A DNA stretch of 64,000 nucleotides from Mesoflavibacter zeaxanthinifaciens DSM 18436 (GTDB taxonomy: Bacteria > Bacteroidota > Bacteroidia > Flavobacteriales > Flavobacteriaceae): contig NZ_AULQ01000005.1 of NCBI RefSeq assembly GCF_000422365.1, forward strand, positions 274,189 to 338,188, written 5' to 3'. Shown here piece by piece: positions 42,060-51,232 of the stretch (position 1 is the first letter of the stretch; every line of letters begins with the position of its first letter). Below the pieces are notes generated by a model. It did no database searches. It had not been told where the DNA came from and worked only from the letters and a program-made list of their open reading frames with translations. Both the position numbers and the translations under genes were made by a program.

Positions 42060-42926
42060 TTATCCTCTTGTTTTAAAATAGCCTAATAGTTTTTTTACGT
42101 AACTCTCATCGGTTCTGCAAGACAAACTTCCTGCGCCAGATTTTGCAAAACTATCTTTAAAGTAGTTGACCTTTTCTGCATAAAACTTTGCGTATTCTTG
42201 TCTTACTTTTTTAGAACTTGTATTGACTAACATTAGCTCGCCAGACTCTTCGTCTTGCATATTTACCATACCTAAATTTGGTATGTTTTCTTCATGTTTA
42301 TCGTAAATTCTAATCCCTGTTATATCGTGCTTTCCAGCTGCAATTTTTAGGGTTTGCTTGTAATCTTCTGCAATAAAATCGCTCATCATAAAAACAATTG
42401 CTTTCTTTTTCATGACGTTGCGTAAAAACTTTAAAGCTTCGGCAATATTGGTTTGTTTACTTTTAGGTTGAAACTCGATTAACTCGCGAATAATACGCAA
42501 TACATGAGATCTTCCTTTTTTTGGTGGAATGTATAGTTCTATCTCATCTGAAAATAAAATCAGACCTATTTTATCGTTATTTTGTGTTGCCGAAAAGGCT
42601 AAAGTTGCAGCGATTTCGGTTATAATTTCGTTTTTAAATTGTTGTTCTGTTCCAAAAAATTCAGATCCAGAAACGTCTACCATAAGCATCATGGTTAGCT
42701 CGCGTTCTTCTTCAAAAACTTTTACGTAAGGCTCGTTGTAACGTGCGGTAACATTCCAATCGATGTTTCTTACATCATCACCAAATTGGTATTGGCGTAC
42801 TTCAGAAAAAGTCATACCACGACCTTTGAAAGTCGAATGGTATTCGCCTCCAAAAATATGATCAGACAAACGACGTGTCTTAATCTCTATTTTTCGAACT
42901 TTTTTTAGTATTTCTTTAGTATCCAT
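42060..42926 (-). CDS. DUF58 VWA-like protein
   Basis: 288 residues, no signal peptide. DUF58 signature GEYHSTFKGRGMTFSEVRQYQFGDDVRNIDWNVTAR (about 27-62) followed by a VWA-like domain with MMLMVDVSGSEFFG (about 79-92). Partner of MoxR ATPases in the MoxR-DUF58-Bat assembly, cytoplasmic. Begins 4 bases after a heptad tandem repeat in its leader. Strong conserved gene order with MoxR upstream. Confidence 0.9.
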   Translation of the reverse strand: MDTKEILKKVRKIEIKTRRLSDHIFGGEYHSTFKGRGMTFSEVRQYQFGDDVRNIDWNVTARYNEPYVKVFEEERELTMMLMVDVSGSEFFGTEQQFKNEIITEIAATLAFSATQNNDKIGLILFSDEIELYIPPKKGRSHVLRIIRELIEFQPKSKQTNIAEALKFLRNVMKKKAIVFMMSDFIAEDYKQTLKIAAGKHDITGIRIYDKHEENIPNLGMVNMQDEESGELMLVNTSSKKVRQEYAKFYAEKVNYFKDSFAKSGAGSLSCRTDESYVKKLLGYFKTRG

Positions 42927-42931
42927 TGTTT

Positions 42932-42966
42932 CAGTATGCAGTGTTCAGTGTGCAGTTTGCAGTGCT
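42932..42966. repeat. Five tandem CAGTNNN heptads
   Basis: CAGT occurs exactly every 7 bases at 42932, 42939, 42946, 42953 and 42960. On the transcribed strand it reads ACTGNNN five times and ends 5 bases before the DUF58 start codon, inside its leader. Confidence 0.75.
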
Positions 42967-43039
42967 AAATAGTATTTAGTTAAAAGCATTCGGTAAATTA
43001 AACTTTACTGAAGACTGTTGACTAAATAATGCCAACTGA

Positions 43040-44041
43040 TTAAGGTACTTCAATTTCGTTTACAATCTTGTTTACGATATCTTCTGCAGTTACATTTTCT
43101 GCTTCAGCTTCGTAAGTAATTCCGATACGGTGACGTAATACATCTTGTACAACAGCACGTACATCTTCAGGAATTACATAACCACGACGCTTAATAAATG
43201 CGTAACATTTTGCTGCAGTAGCTAAGTTAATACTACCACGTGGCGACGCACCAAAAGAGATTAATGGTTTTAAATCGTCTAGTCTATATTGTTCTGGATA
43301 ACGTGTAGCGAAGATGATATCTAGGATGTATTTTTCAATCTTTTCATCCATATACACTTCTCTTACCGCTTGTTGTGCTCTTATAATTTGCTCTGTAGTC
43401 ACTACTGGATTTACTTTATCCCAAGCTCCTTTTAAATTAGCACGCATGATTAGTTGCTCTTCGGCTTGTTTTGGATAATCTATAATCGTTTTTAGCATAA
43501 AACGATCTACTTGCGCTTCTGGTAAAGGATACGTTCCTTCTTGTTCTACAGGGTTTTGAGTTGCCATTACTAAAAACGGCTTATCTAATTTAAAAGTCTC
43601 GTCACCAATAGTTACCTGCTTTTCTTGCATCGCTTCTAATAAAGCCGATTGTACTTTTGCTGGTGCACGGTTAATCTCATCAGCCAAAACAAAATTGGCA
43701 AAGATTGGACCTTTTTTAATAGTAAAATCGTTTTCCTTTATATTATAAATTAATGTACCAATAACGTCTGCTGGTAATAAATCTGGTGTAAATTGTATCC
43801 TGCTAAAACTAGCATCTATTGCTTGTGACAACGTATTAATAGCCAATGTTTTTGCTAGACCAGGTACTCCTTCTAGTAAAATATGTCCTTGTCCTAATAA
43901 TCCAATTAGTAAACGCTCGACCATGTGTTTTTGTCCAACAATTACTTTATTCATCTCTAGCATAAGTAAGTCTACAAATGCGCTTTCCTTTTCAATTTTT
44001 GCATTTATTGATGCAATATCAACAGTACTAGTATCTTCCAT
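43040..44041 (-). CDS. MoxR-family AAA ATPase
   Basis: 333 residues. Walker A GVPGLAKT at 58-65, Walker B VLADEIN at 118-124, sensor region MATQNPVEQEGTYPLPEAQVDRF and a C-terminal lid. Chaperone-like ATPase that works with VWA proteins; heads the operon DUF58, BatD-like, BatA, BatB, BatC, BatD, BatE. Intact, cytoplasmic. Confidence 0.95.
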   Translation of the reverse strand: MEDTSTVDIASINAKIEKESAFVDLLMLEMNKVIVGQKHMVERLLIGLLGQGHILLEGVPGLAKTLAINTLSQAIDASFSRIQFTPDLLPADVIGTLIYNIKENDFTIKKGPIFANFVLADEINRAPAKVQSALLEAMQEKQVTIGDETFKLDKPFLVMATQNPVEQEGTYPLPEAQVDRFMLKTIIDYPKQAEEQLIMRANLKGAWDKVNPVVTTEQIIRAQQAVREVYMDEKIEKYILDIIFATRYPEQYRLDDLKPLISFGASPRGSINLATAAKCYAFIKRRGYVIPEDVRAVVQDVLRHRIGITYEAEAENVTAEDIVNKIVNEIEVP

Positions 44042-44209
44042 TATAAATTAGTTTTTTAGGAATTTGAAACTCTAATAATTTCAAGCTCTGCAAATTGTAA
44101 TTTTTTTTCAATTACCGATGTTAAGAATTGGTTAAAAGTTCTTAATTTATAAGTCTTTTAAGAGTAATTTTACATTATTAGCACAAATATAAAAACTAAA
44201 GTATATAGT

Positions 44210-45076
44210 ATGAATTTTTCTAAAATTACAGCAGGGACAATGACATGGGGACAATGGGGAAAAAAACTGTCTAAACAAGAAATGATAGATTTGATGCATC
44301 ATTGTTTAGAAAATAACATACATACATTTGATCACGCTGATATATATGGAGACTACAGCACAGAAGCAGATTTTGGTAACGCTTTCGCGGAAAGTGGTAT
44401 TAAAAGAAGTCAAATAGAGTTAGTAAGCAAATGCGGTATACAGTATATTGGCAACTCTAGACCAGACTTAAAAGTAAAACACTATAATTACACAAAAGAA
44501 TACATTATTTGGTCTGCCGAAAATAGCTTAAAACATCTAAAAACAGATTATTTAGATCTGTTATTATTGCATAGACCAAGTCCATTATTACAACCAGAAG
44601 TTGTTGCTGAAGCAGTATCAACATTAAAAAAAGAAGGTAAAATAAAGTCTTTTGGTGTTTCTAATTTTACACCTAGTCAAACCGATTTATTAAATAAATA
44701 CGTTGGTGTGGAGGTTAATCAAATAGAGTTTTCTTTAACGCAACATACAGCAATGCACGATGGTACCTTAGACCACATGATGCTAAACAATATACAACCA
44801 ATGTCTTGGTCACCATTAGGCTATGTGTTTAAAGAAGATACAGAGCAAACAAGACGTATACACAAGCAATTAGGTGCTTTATTAGATAAATATAATGCTA
44901 CCGAAGATCAATTATTATTAGCTTGGATACTAAAACATCCTTCAAACATTATTCCTGTAGTTGGCACTACAACAAAACAACGCTTAAAAGATGCTTATGC
45001 TGCTACTAAAATTAATTTAGAACTAGAAGATTGGTTCTTAATATTAGTAGCTTGTCAAGGTCATAAAGTACCTTAA
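44210..45076 (+). CDS. Aldo/keto reductase
   Basis: 288 residues. TIM-barrel reductase of the YdhF-like group. The catalytic tetrad is mostly visible: D43 and Y48 (FDHADIYGDYS), K73 (LVSKCGI); the usual His falls in LLLLHRPSP. NADPH loop region GTTTKQRLKDA near the C-terminus. Cytoplasmic; substrate unknown. Within codons for NAFAESG it carries a copy of the dispersed 13-base motif. Followed by an SDR gene 69 bases later. Confidence 0.88.
   Translation: MNFSKITAGTMTWGQWGKKLSKQEMIDLMHHCLENNIHTFDHADIYGDYSTEADFGNAFAESGIKRSQIELVSKCGIQYIGNSRPDLKVKHYNYTKEYIIWSAENSLKHLKTDYLDLLLLHRPSPLLQPEVVAEAVSTLKKEGKIKSFGVSNFTPSQTDLLNKYVGVEVNQIEFSLTQHTAMHDGTLDHMMLNNIQPMSWSPLGYVFKEDTEQTRRIHKQLGALLDKYNATEDQLLLAWILKHPSNIIPVVGTTTKQRLKDAYAATKINLELEDWFLILVACQGHKVP
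44380..44392 (+). repeat. Dispersed motif copy inside a coding region
   Basis: CGCTTTCGCGGAA, 13 of the 15 bases of the motif at 39337, translated in frame as part of NAFAES. Confidence 0.45.
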
Positions 45077-45145
45077 TTTAATTTAAAAAAGTTTTTACAG
45101 AAGTTTATTACCCTTATATTTAGGTGTTTAAAACAACACCTAAAA

Positions 45146-45898
45146 ATGAGTCAAAAAACTGCGTTAATAACAGGAGCAACAAGCGGTATAGGAAGAGCTA
45201 CAGCACACCAATTTGCCAAACATGGCATTAATCTTATACTTTGCGGAAGACGTCAAGAGCGATTAGACACTATTAAAAAAGCCTTATCAAAACAAACTAA
45301 CGTACATACACTTAATTTTGATGTTAGTGATAAAGTTGCCGTTTTTGACGCTATAAATTCTTTACCAGAAACATTTAAAACCATAGATATTTTAATTAAT
45401 AATGCAGGAAATGCACACGGATTAGATCCCATACAAGACGGAAAATTAGACGATTGGGATAAAATGATGGACATTAACGTTAAAGGTTTACTTTACGTTA
45501 GCAAAGCCATAATCCCTAATATGACCGAGCGTAAAAGCGGACATATTATTAACATAGGCTCTTCAGCAGGAAAAGAAGTATATCCCAACGGAAATGTTTA
45601 CTGCGGAAGCAAACACGCAGTTGTCGCCATTACCGAAGGTATGCGTATTGACCTTAACCCTTTTGGGATTAAAGTTACAGCTATAAATCCTGGGTTGGTA
45701 GAAACCGAATTCTCTAAAGTACGTTTTAAAGGAGATGCCAAAGCAGATACCGTTTATACCGGCTACAAAGCCTTACAAGCAGATGATGTTGCCGAAGTTA
45801 TCTATTTTGCTGTATCACGTCCTGCACATGTTAACCTTGCAGATGTATTGATGTTTTGTACAGCACAAGCTAGTAGTACTATTGTGAAAAAAGAGTAA
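45146..45898 (+). CDS. Short-chain dehydrogenase/reductase (YdfG-like)
   Basis: 250 residues, classical SDR. Cofactor loop TGATSGIGRAT (about 9-19), NNAGNAHG (about 86-93), catalytic Ser in NIGSSAGKEVYPNGN and YCGSK with the Tyr-x-x-x-Lys pair (about 152-156). The arginine-rich CGRRQERL suggests NADPH use. Resembles the YdfG/3-hydroxy acid dehydrogenase group. Next gene begins 3 bases after its stop. Confidence 0.9.
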   Translation: MSQKTALITGATSGIGRATAHQFAKHGINLILCGRRQERLDTIKKALSKQTNVHTLNFDVSDKVAVFDAINSLPETFKTIDILINNAGNAHGLDPIQDGKLDDWDKMMDINVKGLLYVSKAIIPNMTERKSGHIINIGSSAGKEVYPNGNVYCGSKHAVVAITEGMRIDLNPFGIKVTAINPGLVETEFSKVRFKGDAKADTVYTGYKALQADDVAEVIYFAVSRPAHVNLADVLMFCTAQASSTIVKKE

Positions 45899-45901
45899 TA
45901 T

Positions 45902-46531
45902 ATGATAGATTGGTTGAAAAATGAATGGATCACTTTAGCTTCAAATTATTCTAGTGATAAAGATTTAATCTATAACTATTGGGAAGACATTAAATCTCAG
46001 TATTCAAAAAAATCAAGATATTATCATAATCTAGAACATATTCATAATATGCTAGTTCAACTTGAAACTATTAAAGGTGAAATAGCTAATCTTCCAGAAA
46101 TCAAATTTGCAATTTGGTATCACGATATTATCTACAAATCAACCAAAAAAGATAATGAAGAAAAAAGCGCAGCATTTGCTAAAAACAGACTTAAATCATT
46201 CAGTTTTAATAAAAATTCAATTAAAAAAGTTGAAGAATTAATCCTTTCAACTAAAAAACATAACGTAATTTTAAATCAAAATCAAGATAATGCTTACCTA
46301 TTAGATTTAGATTTATCGATTCTTGGATCTAATTGGGAAACTTATAAAAATTATACTCAAAAAATTAGAAAAGAGTATAAAATATATCCTGATTTTATGT
46401 ACAAATCTGGTCGAAAAAAAGTGCTTCAACACTTTTTAGAACGAGACACTTTATACTTTACAAAAACTTATAAAATACAATTTGAAAATAAGGCTAGAGA
46501 GAATATAAAAAGAGAATTAGAAACACTTTAA
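45902..46531 (+). CDS. HD-superfamily hydrolase-like protein
   Basis: 209 residues, cytoplasmic, helical. Metal-ligand pattern RYYHNLEHIHNM (about 39-50) and IWYHDIIY (about 75-82), as in the COG4339-type HD proteins sometimes labelled NMDA-receptor-like by mistake. Likely a phosphohydrolase of unknown substrate. Strongly AT-rich; starts 3 bases after the SDR gene and precedes an AlbA_2 protein by 34 bases. Confidence 0.75.
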   Translation: MIDWLKNEWITLASNYSSDKDLIYNYWEDIKSQYSKKSRYYHNLEHIHNMLVQLETIKGEIANLPEIKFAIWYHDIIYKSTKKDNEEKSAAFAKNRLKSFSFNKNSIKKVEELILSTKKHNVILNQNQDNAYLLDLDLSILGSNWETYKNYTQKIRKEYKIYPDFMYKSGRKKVLQHFLERDTLYFTKTYKIQFENKARENIKRELETL

Positions 46532-46565
46532 AAAGTTTACTTAACAATTCAGAAATGATAGACAA

Positions 46566-47696
46566 ATGATCAATAAACGTCTTTTAATTAAAAACTTACT
46601 AGCTCATAATGATGAGAACAGTTTTTATGACAAAAAGCGAAAAGTTGATATTGGTCAAAAGGAAGGAAAAGCTAAATTTTTAAAGCACGTCTGTGCACTT
46701 TCAAACTCTAACCCAAAAAACAATTCTTACATCGTTATTGGTGTAGAAGATGAAGACAACAAAATAGTTGGTGTAGATTTTTTTGACGATTCTAAAATTC
46801 AAAATTTAATTAATGCCTATTTAACCAATCCGCCAATTGTACAATATGAAAATATTCCTTTTCCGCATTTACCAGATCACAAAGTAGTTGGTCTAGTAAC
46901 TATTAGACCAAGTACAGGTATTACATCTTTAAGAAAAAACATCTGGAAATACTATGGTGGCTCTGTGTTTTTTAGAGAAGGTAGTATTAGTATGCCTAAG
47001 GTTTTTGACATAGAGATTAAAGATGTTAATTCAGAAATTGTAGCTTCTATCGAGAAACATGCACAAAATAATATTCAGCATATTTTAGATGGAGTTATAG
47101 ATTTTATGCAAAAAAGACAAGATTACAATCCAAAATATATTGTCTTTAAAGAATATTTTATTGTGTGTTGGTCAGGTATTAAAAAGACCGTTAAAGACGA
47201 AACATTTTATTCTAGAGTTGATATAGAACTGGTTAACGAGCAAGTACGATTGTTTTATTCAACTTTAGATGAAGTTGCTATAAAATATGATGAAAATTCG
47301 TTTTCAATTTTAGATTATGTAAAGCTAGGTATTCAAGATCATTATAAATATTACCCTTTAGAAGAAACTGTTATTAGTTTTAACGATAATGCAAATTATA
47401 ATATAGATTCTACCCTGGTTTTCAATCCACCACAGTACGACAAAAAAGTATTACATCACATTTACAATACTAATAATTCTGTTTTAGAAAAACTTAAAAA
47501 AGGAATTTCTTTAAATAAAGTAGAATTACGAGATCTAAATAACCTACCAGAAACGTATCTTATATGTTATCTAAATTTATTTCATGAAGCCATAGATAAA
47601 CTTCATGAAGCAAAACCATATTTAAAAAAGCATCCTAAAGTGTATCAAAAATATAAAGATGCTATTAGAATTTTAAGAAAGGTTAAATACAGTTAA
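46566..47696 (+). CDS. AlbA_2 (Schlafen-like) domain protein
   Basis: 376 residues. The N-terminal AlbA_2/Schlafen domain covers about 1-140: GKAKFLKHVCALSNSNPKNNSYIVIGVEDEDNKIVGV, PPIVQYENIPFPHLPDHKVVGLVTIRPS, GSVFFREGS. The remaining 230 residues are helical and unassigned. Proteins of this kind bind nucleic acid or act as regulators, and some sit in defence islands, but no defence partners are seen here. Ends before the hairpin at 47840. Confidence 0.75.
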   Translation: MINKRLLIKNLLAHNDENSFYDKKRKVDIGQKEGKAKFLKHVCALSNSNPKNNSYIVIGVEDEDNKIVGVDFFDDSKIQNLINAYLTNPPIVQYENIPFPHLPDHKVVGLVTIRPSTGITSLRKNIWKYYGGSVFFREGSISMPKVFDIEIKDVNSEIVASIEKHAQNNIQHILDGVIDFMQKRQDYNPKYIVFKEYFIVCWSGIKKTVKDETFYSRVDIELVNEQVRLFYSTLDEVAIKYDENSFSILDYVKLGIQDHYKYYPLEETVISFNDNANYNIDSTLVFNPPQYDKKVLHHIYNTNNSVLEKLKKGISLNKVELRDLNNLPETYLICYLNLFHEAIDKLHEAKPYLKKHPKVYQKYKDAIRILRKVKYS

Positions 47697-47839
47697 CAGT
47701 TAATCTAGATATTTGTTATAAATAAATTTAAAACAGTCTATAAATTAGTTAATTAAACAATGTTTTAATGTATTAATTAACATTTAAAAAAACCTTAGTT
47801 CTCCCGATAAAGTTTCGGCATTGAATTATGGTTTATATA

Positions 47840-47872
47840 AAAAAACCACTTTCAATTAGAAAGTGGTTTTAC
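47840..47872. terminator. Bidirectional terminator
   Basis: AAACCACTTTC pairs with GAAAGTGGTTT across a 5-base AATTA loop, between convergent genes ending at 47696 and 47894. Confidence 0.82.
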
Positions 47873-47893
47873 TTTTTAAATCTTTATTGTTTC

Positions 47894-48445
47894 TTATTTA
47901 CCTCCATCAAGTTGATCTTGCCAATCTTTAAGTTTTTGCCATTCGCCTTTAGCAGCCATTTCTGCTTGTTTTGGCCAAGTACCTGGCTTATGTATTTCAA
48001 AACGTTTTCCGCCAGACTTTAAAACTTCTTTACATTTTTCTACCGTACAATTAGCTAGATCTTTCCAAGTTATAACGTTATGGCTATGGAACAATTCTTT
48101 TATTTTTGGTCCAATACCTTCAACAACAGTTAAATCGTTTTCTTTTATTTTTTTCCCTAAAGCTGCTTTAGCTGCATCTGCATTAAAAACAACAGCTTCA
48201 ATACCTGATGCTTTGGGAGCAATAGTATTTGCTAATCCAGAAGTATGAGACACATCTTTGCTTGACATACAAGCTGCTAAATCTGTTTCTAATTTAGAAA
48301 TTCGATTTTTATAAATATCAATATTTTCATTATTATCATTACTTCTGTTTAGTAGTTTACCTAATAAGTATCCTAAAATTGCGCAAATTAATCCTACCAA
48401 AGTAGGAATTAACCAACACGGTATGCTAATTAATAATATTCTCAT
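47894..48445 (-). CDS. Membrane-anchored helix-hairpin-helix protein
   Basis: 183 residues. One membrane segment (about 10-30), a coiled linker, then a helix-hairpin-helix domain (about 103-182) with VVEGIGPKI (107-115) and the end TWPKQAEMAAKGEWQKLKDW..LDGG (156-182). From memory this same domain is the C-terminal extension of ribosomal protein L21 (RplU) in flavobacteria, here on a membrane anchor instead. Function unknown; nucleic-acid or protein binding at the membrane is possible. Follows the OmpA-like gene by 12 bases. Confidence 0.72.
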   Translation of the reverse strand: MRILLISIPCWLIPTLVGLICAILGYLLGKLLNRSNDNNENIDIYKNRISKLETDLAACMSSKDVSHTSGLANTIAPKASGIEAVVFNADAAKAALGKKIKENDLTVVEGIGPKIKELFHSHNVITWKDLANCTVEKCKEVLKSGGKRFEIHKPGTWPKQAEMAAKGEWQKLKDWQDQLDGGK

Positions 48446-48457
48446 GGTTTTATTTTT

Positions 48458-49372
48458 TTAGTTAATGGTTATTACAACTCGTCTGTTTTCTGCTCTACCT
48501 TCTTCAGTAGTGTTATCTGCAATAGGTTGATCTGGACCTAAAGAAGTACTTGATATTTTACTTGAAGAAATACCGTTATCTATTAAATAGTTTTTAGCAA
48601 AATCTGCTCTTTCTTGTCCAACTTTTATATTAGCATCTCTGCTACCTTGATTATCTGTATGTCCGGTTACCGTAATACTTGCACCATCTACTTTATATAC
48701 ATAATCAACCATATCTGCTACTTTTTGTCGTTGTTCTTTAGTTAGAACAATATTAGTTTGAGCTGTTTCAAAATGAAGTATTAACGGATTAGCTTTAATA
48801 CTTTTAGCTAAATCTTTTAAAGCTTCATCCTGATCAGAATTTCTTTCTTTAAATGCAGAAATTTCAAAACTTATACCTCCATTTATAGTATCATTTTCTC
48901 GTTTTAAATCGTTATCTAAAACACCATATGTATTTATATTTTTAAAATTTACACCTTTTGAAGCCATAAGATTTTTTATCACGTTAGCACGTGCCAACCC
49001 AATGGTAGGAAATGCCGAGTTATTAATCTCTACAGACTTGTAAAAACCTTTAACGTCAAGTGACTTGTCTGGATGATTATTTAAATAAGTTACTATTTGA
49101 TCTAAACCTTGATTTAATTCAGGTGAAATTGGCTCGATAAAATGGTAATCTGAAAATTTAAAACTAAAATTGTCTTTAATTTCTAAATTGAAATCTCCAT
49201 CTGGATCATTAAGTGTAATTGGTTTGATAGTTACTTTTGGTGCTACGGACACATCTTTTTGTTTATTCTCAATATTACCTCTGCAATATTGACAACAAAA
49301 AAACCAGTACAAGACTGTACCGATTATGATGGTAAGTAAAATACCAAGAAGGTATCTAGATTTTTTACTCAT
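48458..49372 (-). CDS. OmpA-family protein with membrane anchor
   Basis: 304 residues: N-terminal membrane segment (about 8-26), then an OmpA-like region without the peptidoglycan-binding TD pattern (about 70-195: FSFKFSDYHF, LVKGF-type strand, GLARANVIKNLM), followed by a complete C-terminal OmpA domain (about 200-304) with TVTGHTDNQGSRDANIKVGQERADFAK and AENRRVVITIN. Suggests tandem OmpA modules, the first degenerate. Likely tethers the inner membrane to peptidoglycan. Upstream partner of the helix-hairpin-helix gene. Confidence 0.82.
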   Translation of the reverse strand: MSKKSRYLLGILLTIIIGTVLYWFFCCQYCRGNIENKQKDVSVAPKVTIKPITLNDPDGDFNLEIKDNFSFKFSDYHFIEPISPELNQGLDQIVTYLNNHPDKSLDVKGFYKSVEINNSAFPTIGLARANVIKNLMASKGVNFKNINTYGVLDNDLKRENDTINGGISFEISAFKERNSDQDEALKDLAKSIKANPLILHFETAQTNIVLTKEQRQKVADMVDYVYKVDGASITVTGHTDNQGSRDANIKVGQERADFAKNYLIDNGISSSKISSTSLGPDQPIADNTTEEGRAENRRVVITIN

Positions 49373-49510
49373 AATGGTTAGTTTTTAATATTATGAGTAT
49401 TAAGTTATTAAAAAATCGTGATTTTTTAACTGTTTGATTATTAATTATTTGAATTAAACACAAATAATCGATAAAAAACTAAAATTTTAGGTTAAATTTT
49501 ATGAAAATAA

Positions 49511-49540
49511 AAAAGCCACATCTTTTTAGATGTGGCTTAA
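49511..49540. terminator. Intrinsic hairpin terminator after the aldehyde dehydrogenase
   Basis: AAGCCACATCT pairs with AGATGTGGCTT around a short T loop, with A-rich sequence on its left that becomes the T-run on the minus strand. Confidence 0.8.
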
Positions 49541-49541
49541 C

Positions 49542-49556
49542 TTCCGCGAAAGCGAA
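49542..49556. repeat. 15-base dispersed motif, copy 2 (reverse orientation)
   Basis: TTCCGCGAAAGCGAA, exact reverse complement of the copy at 39337, directly before the aldehyde dehydrogenase stop codon and beside its terminator. Confidence 0.6.
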
Positions 49557-49562
49557 ATAATA

Positions 49563-51116
49563 TTATAAGTCAAACTTAATACCTTGCGCTAAAGGTAACT
49601 GGTCTGAGTAGTTTACCGTGTTGGTTTGTCTACGCATGTAAACCTTCCAAGCATCAGATCCGGACTCACGTCCGCCACCAGTTTCTTTTTCACCTCCAAA
49701 AGCACCTCCAATTTCTGCTCCAGAAGTACCAATGTTTACGTTGGCAATACCGCAGTCGCTTCCTGCAAAAGATAAAAACTTTTCTGCTTCTTTCATTTCG
49801 TTAGTCATGATTGCAGAAGATAATCCTTGCGCAACTCCGTTTTGCATTTCGATTGCATTTTCTACATCGCCAGAATATTTCATTAAATATAAAATTGGTG
49901 CAAAAGTTTCGGTTTGTACAATTTCAAAATCATTTTCAGCTTCAATAATCGCTGGTTTTACATAACAACCAGACTCGTATCCTTCTCCTTCTAAAACACC
50001 ACCTTCAACTAGTACATTTCCGCCTTCAGCTTTAGCTTTTTCTATAGCAGATAAATACGTGTTTACAGAGTCTTTATCGATTAATGGTCCAATGTGGTTT
50101 TTCTCGTCTAATGGGTTACCAATAGTTAATTGCTTGTAGGCACCAACAATAGCGTCTCTTACTTTATCGTAAACAGACTCGTGTATAATTAAACGACGTG
50201 TACTTGTACAACGTTGTCCGCAAGTACCAACAGCACCAAATACTGCACCAGGCACAACTACTTTTAAATCTGCAGTTGGTGTAATGATGATGGCGTTGTT
50301 TCCTCCTAATTCTAATAAAGATTTACCAAAACGCTCGGCTACTGTTTTACCAACAATACGTCCCATACGTGTAGATCCTGTTGCAGAGATTAACGGAATT
50401 CTATGATCTGTTGTCATAAATTCTCCTACTTTGTAATCTCCGTTTATAATACAAGAAATACCTTCAGGTAAATTATTTTCTTTTAATACCTCAGCAATTA
50501 TATTTTGACATGCTACTGCACAAAGTGGTGCTTTTTCTGAAGCTTTCCAAACACAAACATCACCACAAACCCATGCCAAAGCAGTGTTCCAAGACCAAAC
50601 CGCAACTGGAAAGTTAAATGCTGAAATAATACCAACAATACCCAAAGAGTGCCACTGCTCTCTCATAACGTGACCTGGTCTTTCCGAAGGAATAGTTTGC
50701 CCGTTTAACTGTCTTGATAAACCTACTGCAAAATCGCAGATATCTATCATTTCTTGTACTTCTCCGTAACCTTCTTGTAAAGATTTACCCATTTCGTAAG
50801 ATACTAGTTTACCTAATGGTTCTTTTAATTCTCTTAAACGATTACCAAACTGTCTTACTATTTCACCTCTTTGCGGTGCTGGCATTGCTCTAAACTCTAA
50901 AAAGGCATCTTGAGCTGTTTTTATAACTTTATCGTAGTCTTCTCTTGTTGTAGTAGAAACTTTACCAATTAATTGTCCATCTGTTGGAGAGTAAGATGAA
51001 ATTAACTCACCACTTCCAAAGCTATCAGAGCCTGTAGAAGTACCATCATTAACGTCTTTAATACCTAATTGTTTTAAAGCTTCTTTTATTCCGAAATCGG
51101 TAGCAATTGCTTCCAT
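49563..51116 (-). CDS. amaB: Aldehyde dehydrogenase, ALDH7 (alpha-aminoadipate semialdehyde type)
   Basis: 517 residues, full length. Catalytic Cys303 (CGQRCTS) and Glu269 (LLELGGNN) are intact, with NAD-binding NFPVAVWSWN and ATGSTRMGR. The overall pattern, including GQTIPSERPGHVMREQWHSLGIVG, fits ALDH7 enzymes that oxidise alpha-aminoadipate semialdehyde/piperideine-6-carboxylate in lysine degradation (NAD-dependent). Gene name by analogy. Single gene with hairpin downstream. Confidence 0.85.
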   Translation of the reverse strand: MEAIATDFGIKEALKQLGIKDVNDGTSTGSDSFGSGELISSYSPTDGQLIGKVSTTTREDYDKVIKTAQDAFLEFRAMPAPQRGEIVRQFGNRLRELKEPLGKLVSYEMGKSLQEGYGEVQEMIDICDFAVGLSRQLNGQTIPSERPGHVMREQWHSLGIVGIISAFNFPVAVWSWNTALAWVCGDVCVWKASEKAPLCAVACQNIIAEVLKENNLPEGISCIINGDYKVGEFMTTDHRIPLISATGSTRMGRIVGKTVAERFGKSLLELGGNNAIIITPTADLKVVVPGAVFGAVGTCGQRCTSTRRLIIHESVYDKVRDAIVGAYKQLTIGNPLDEKNHIGPLIDKDSVNTYLSAIEKAKAEGGNVLVEGGVLEGEGYESGCYVKPAIIEAENDFEIVQTETFAPILYLMKYSGDVENAIEMQNGVAQGLSSAIMTNEMKEAEKFLSFAGSDCGIANVNIGTSGAEIGGAFGGEKETGGGRESGSDAWKVYMRRQTNTVNYSDQLPLAQGIKFDL

Positions 51117-51232
51117 AAATGTTTCTTTTTTACGAATTATTTAATTTTTAGCGAATATACTAATATTTCATTGGTTATTTAGCATAAAAACCGTTTAAAA
51201 ATTGCTAATTTTAATGCTATAATTTTTATCTA

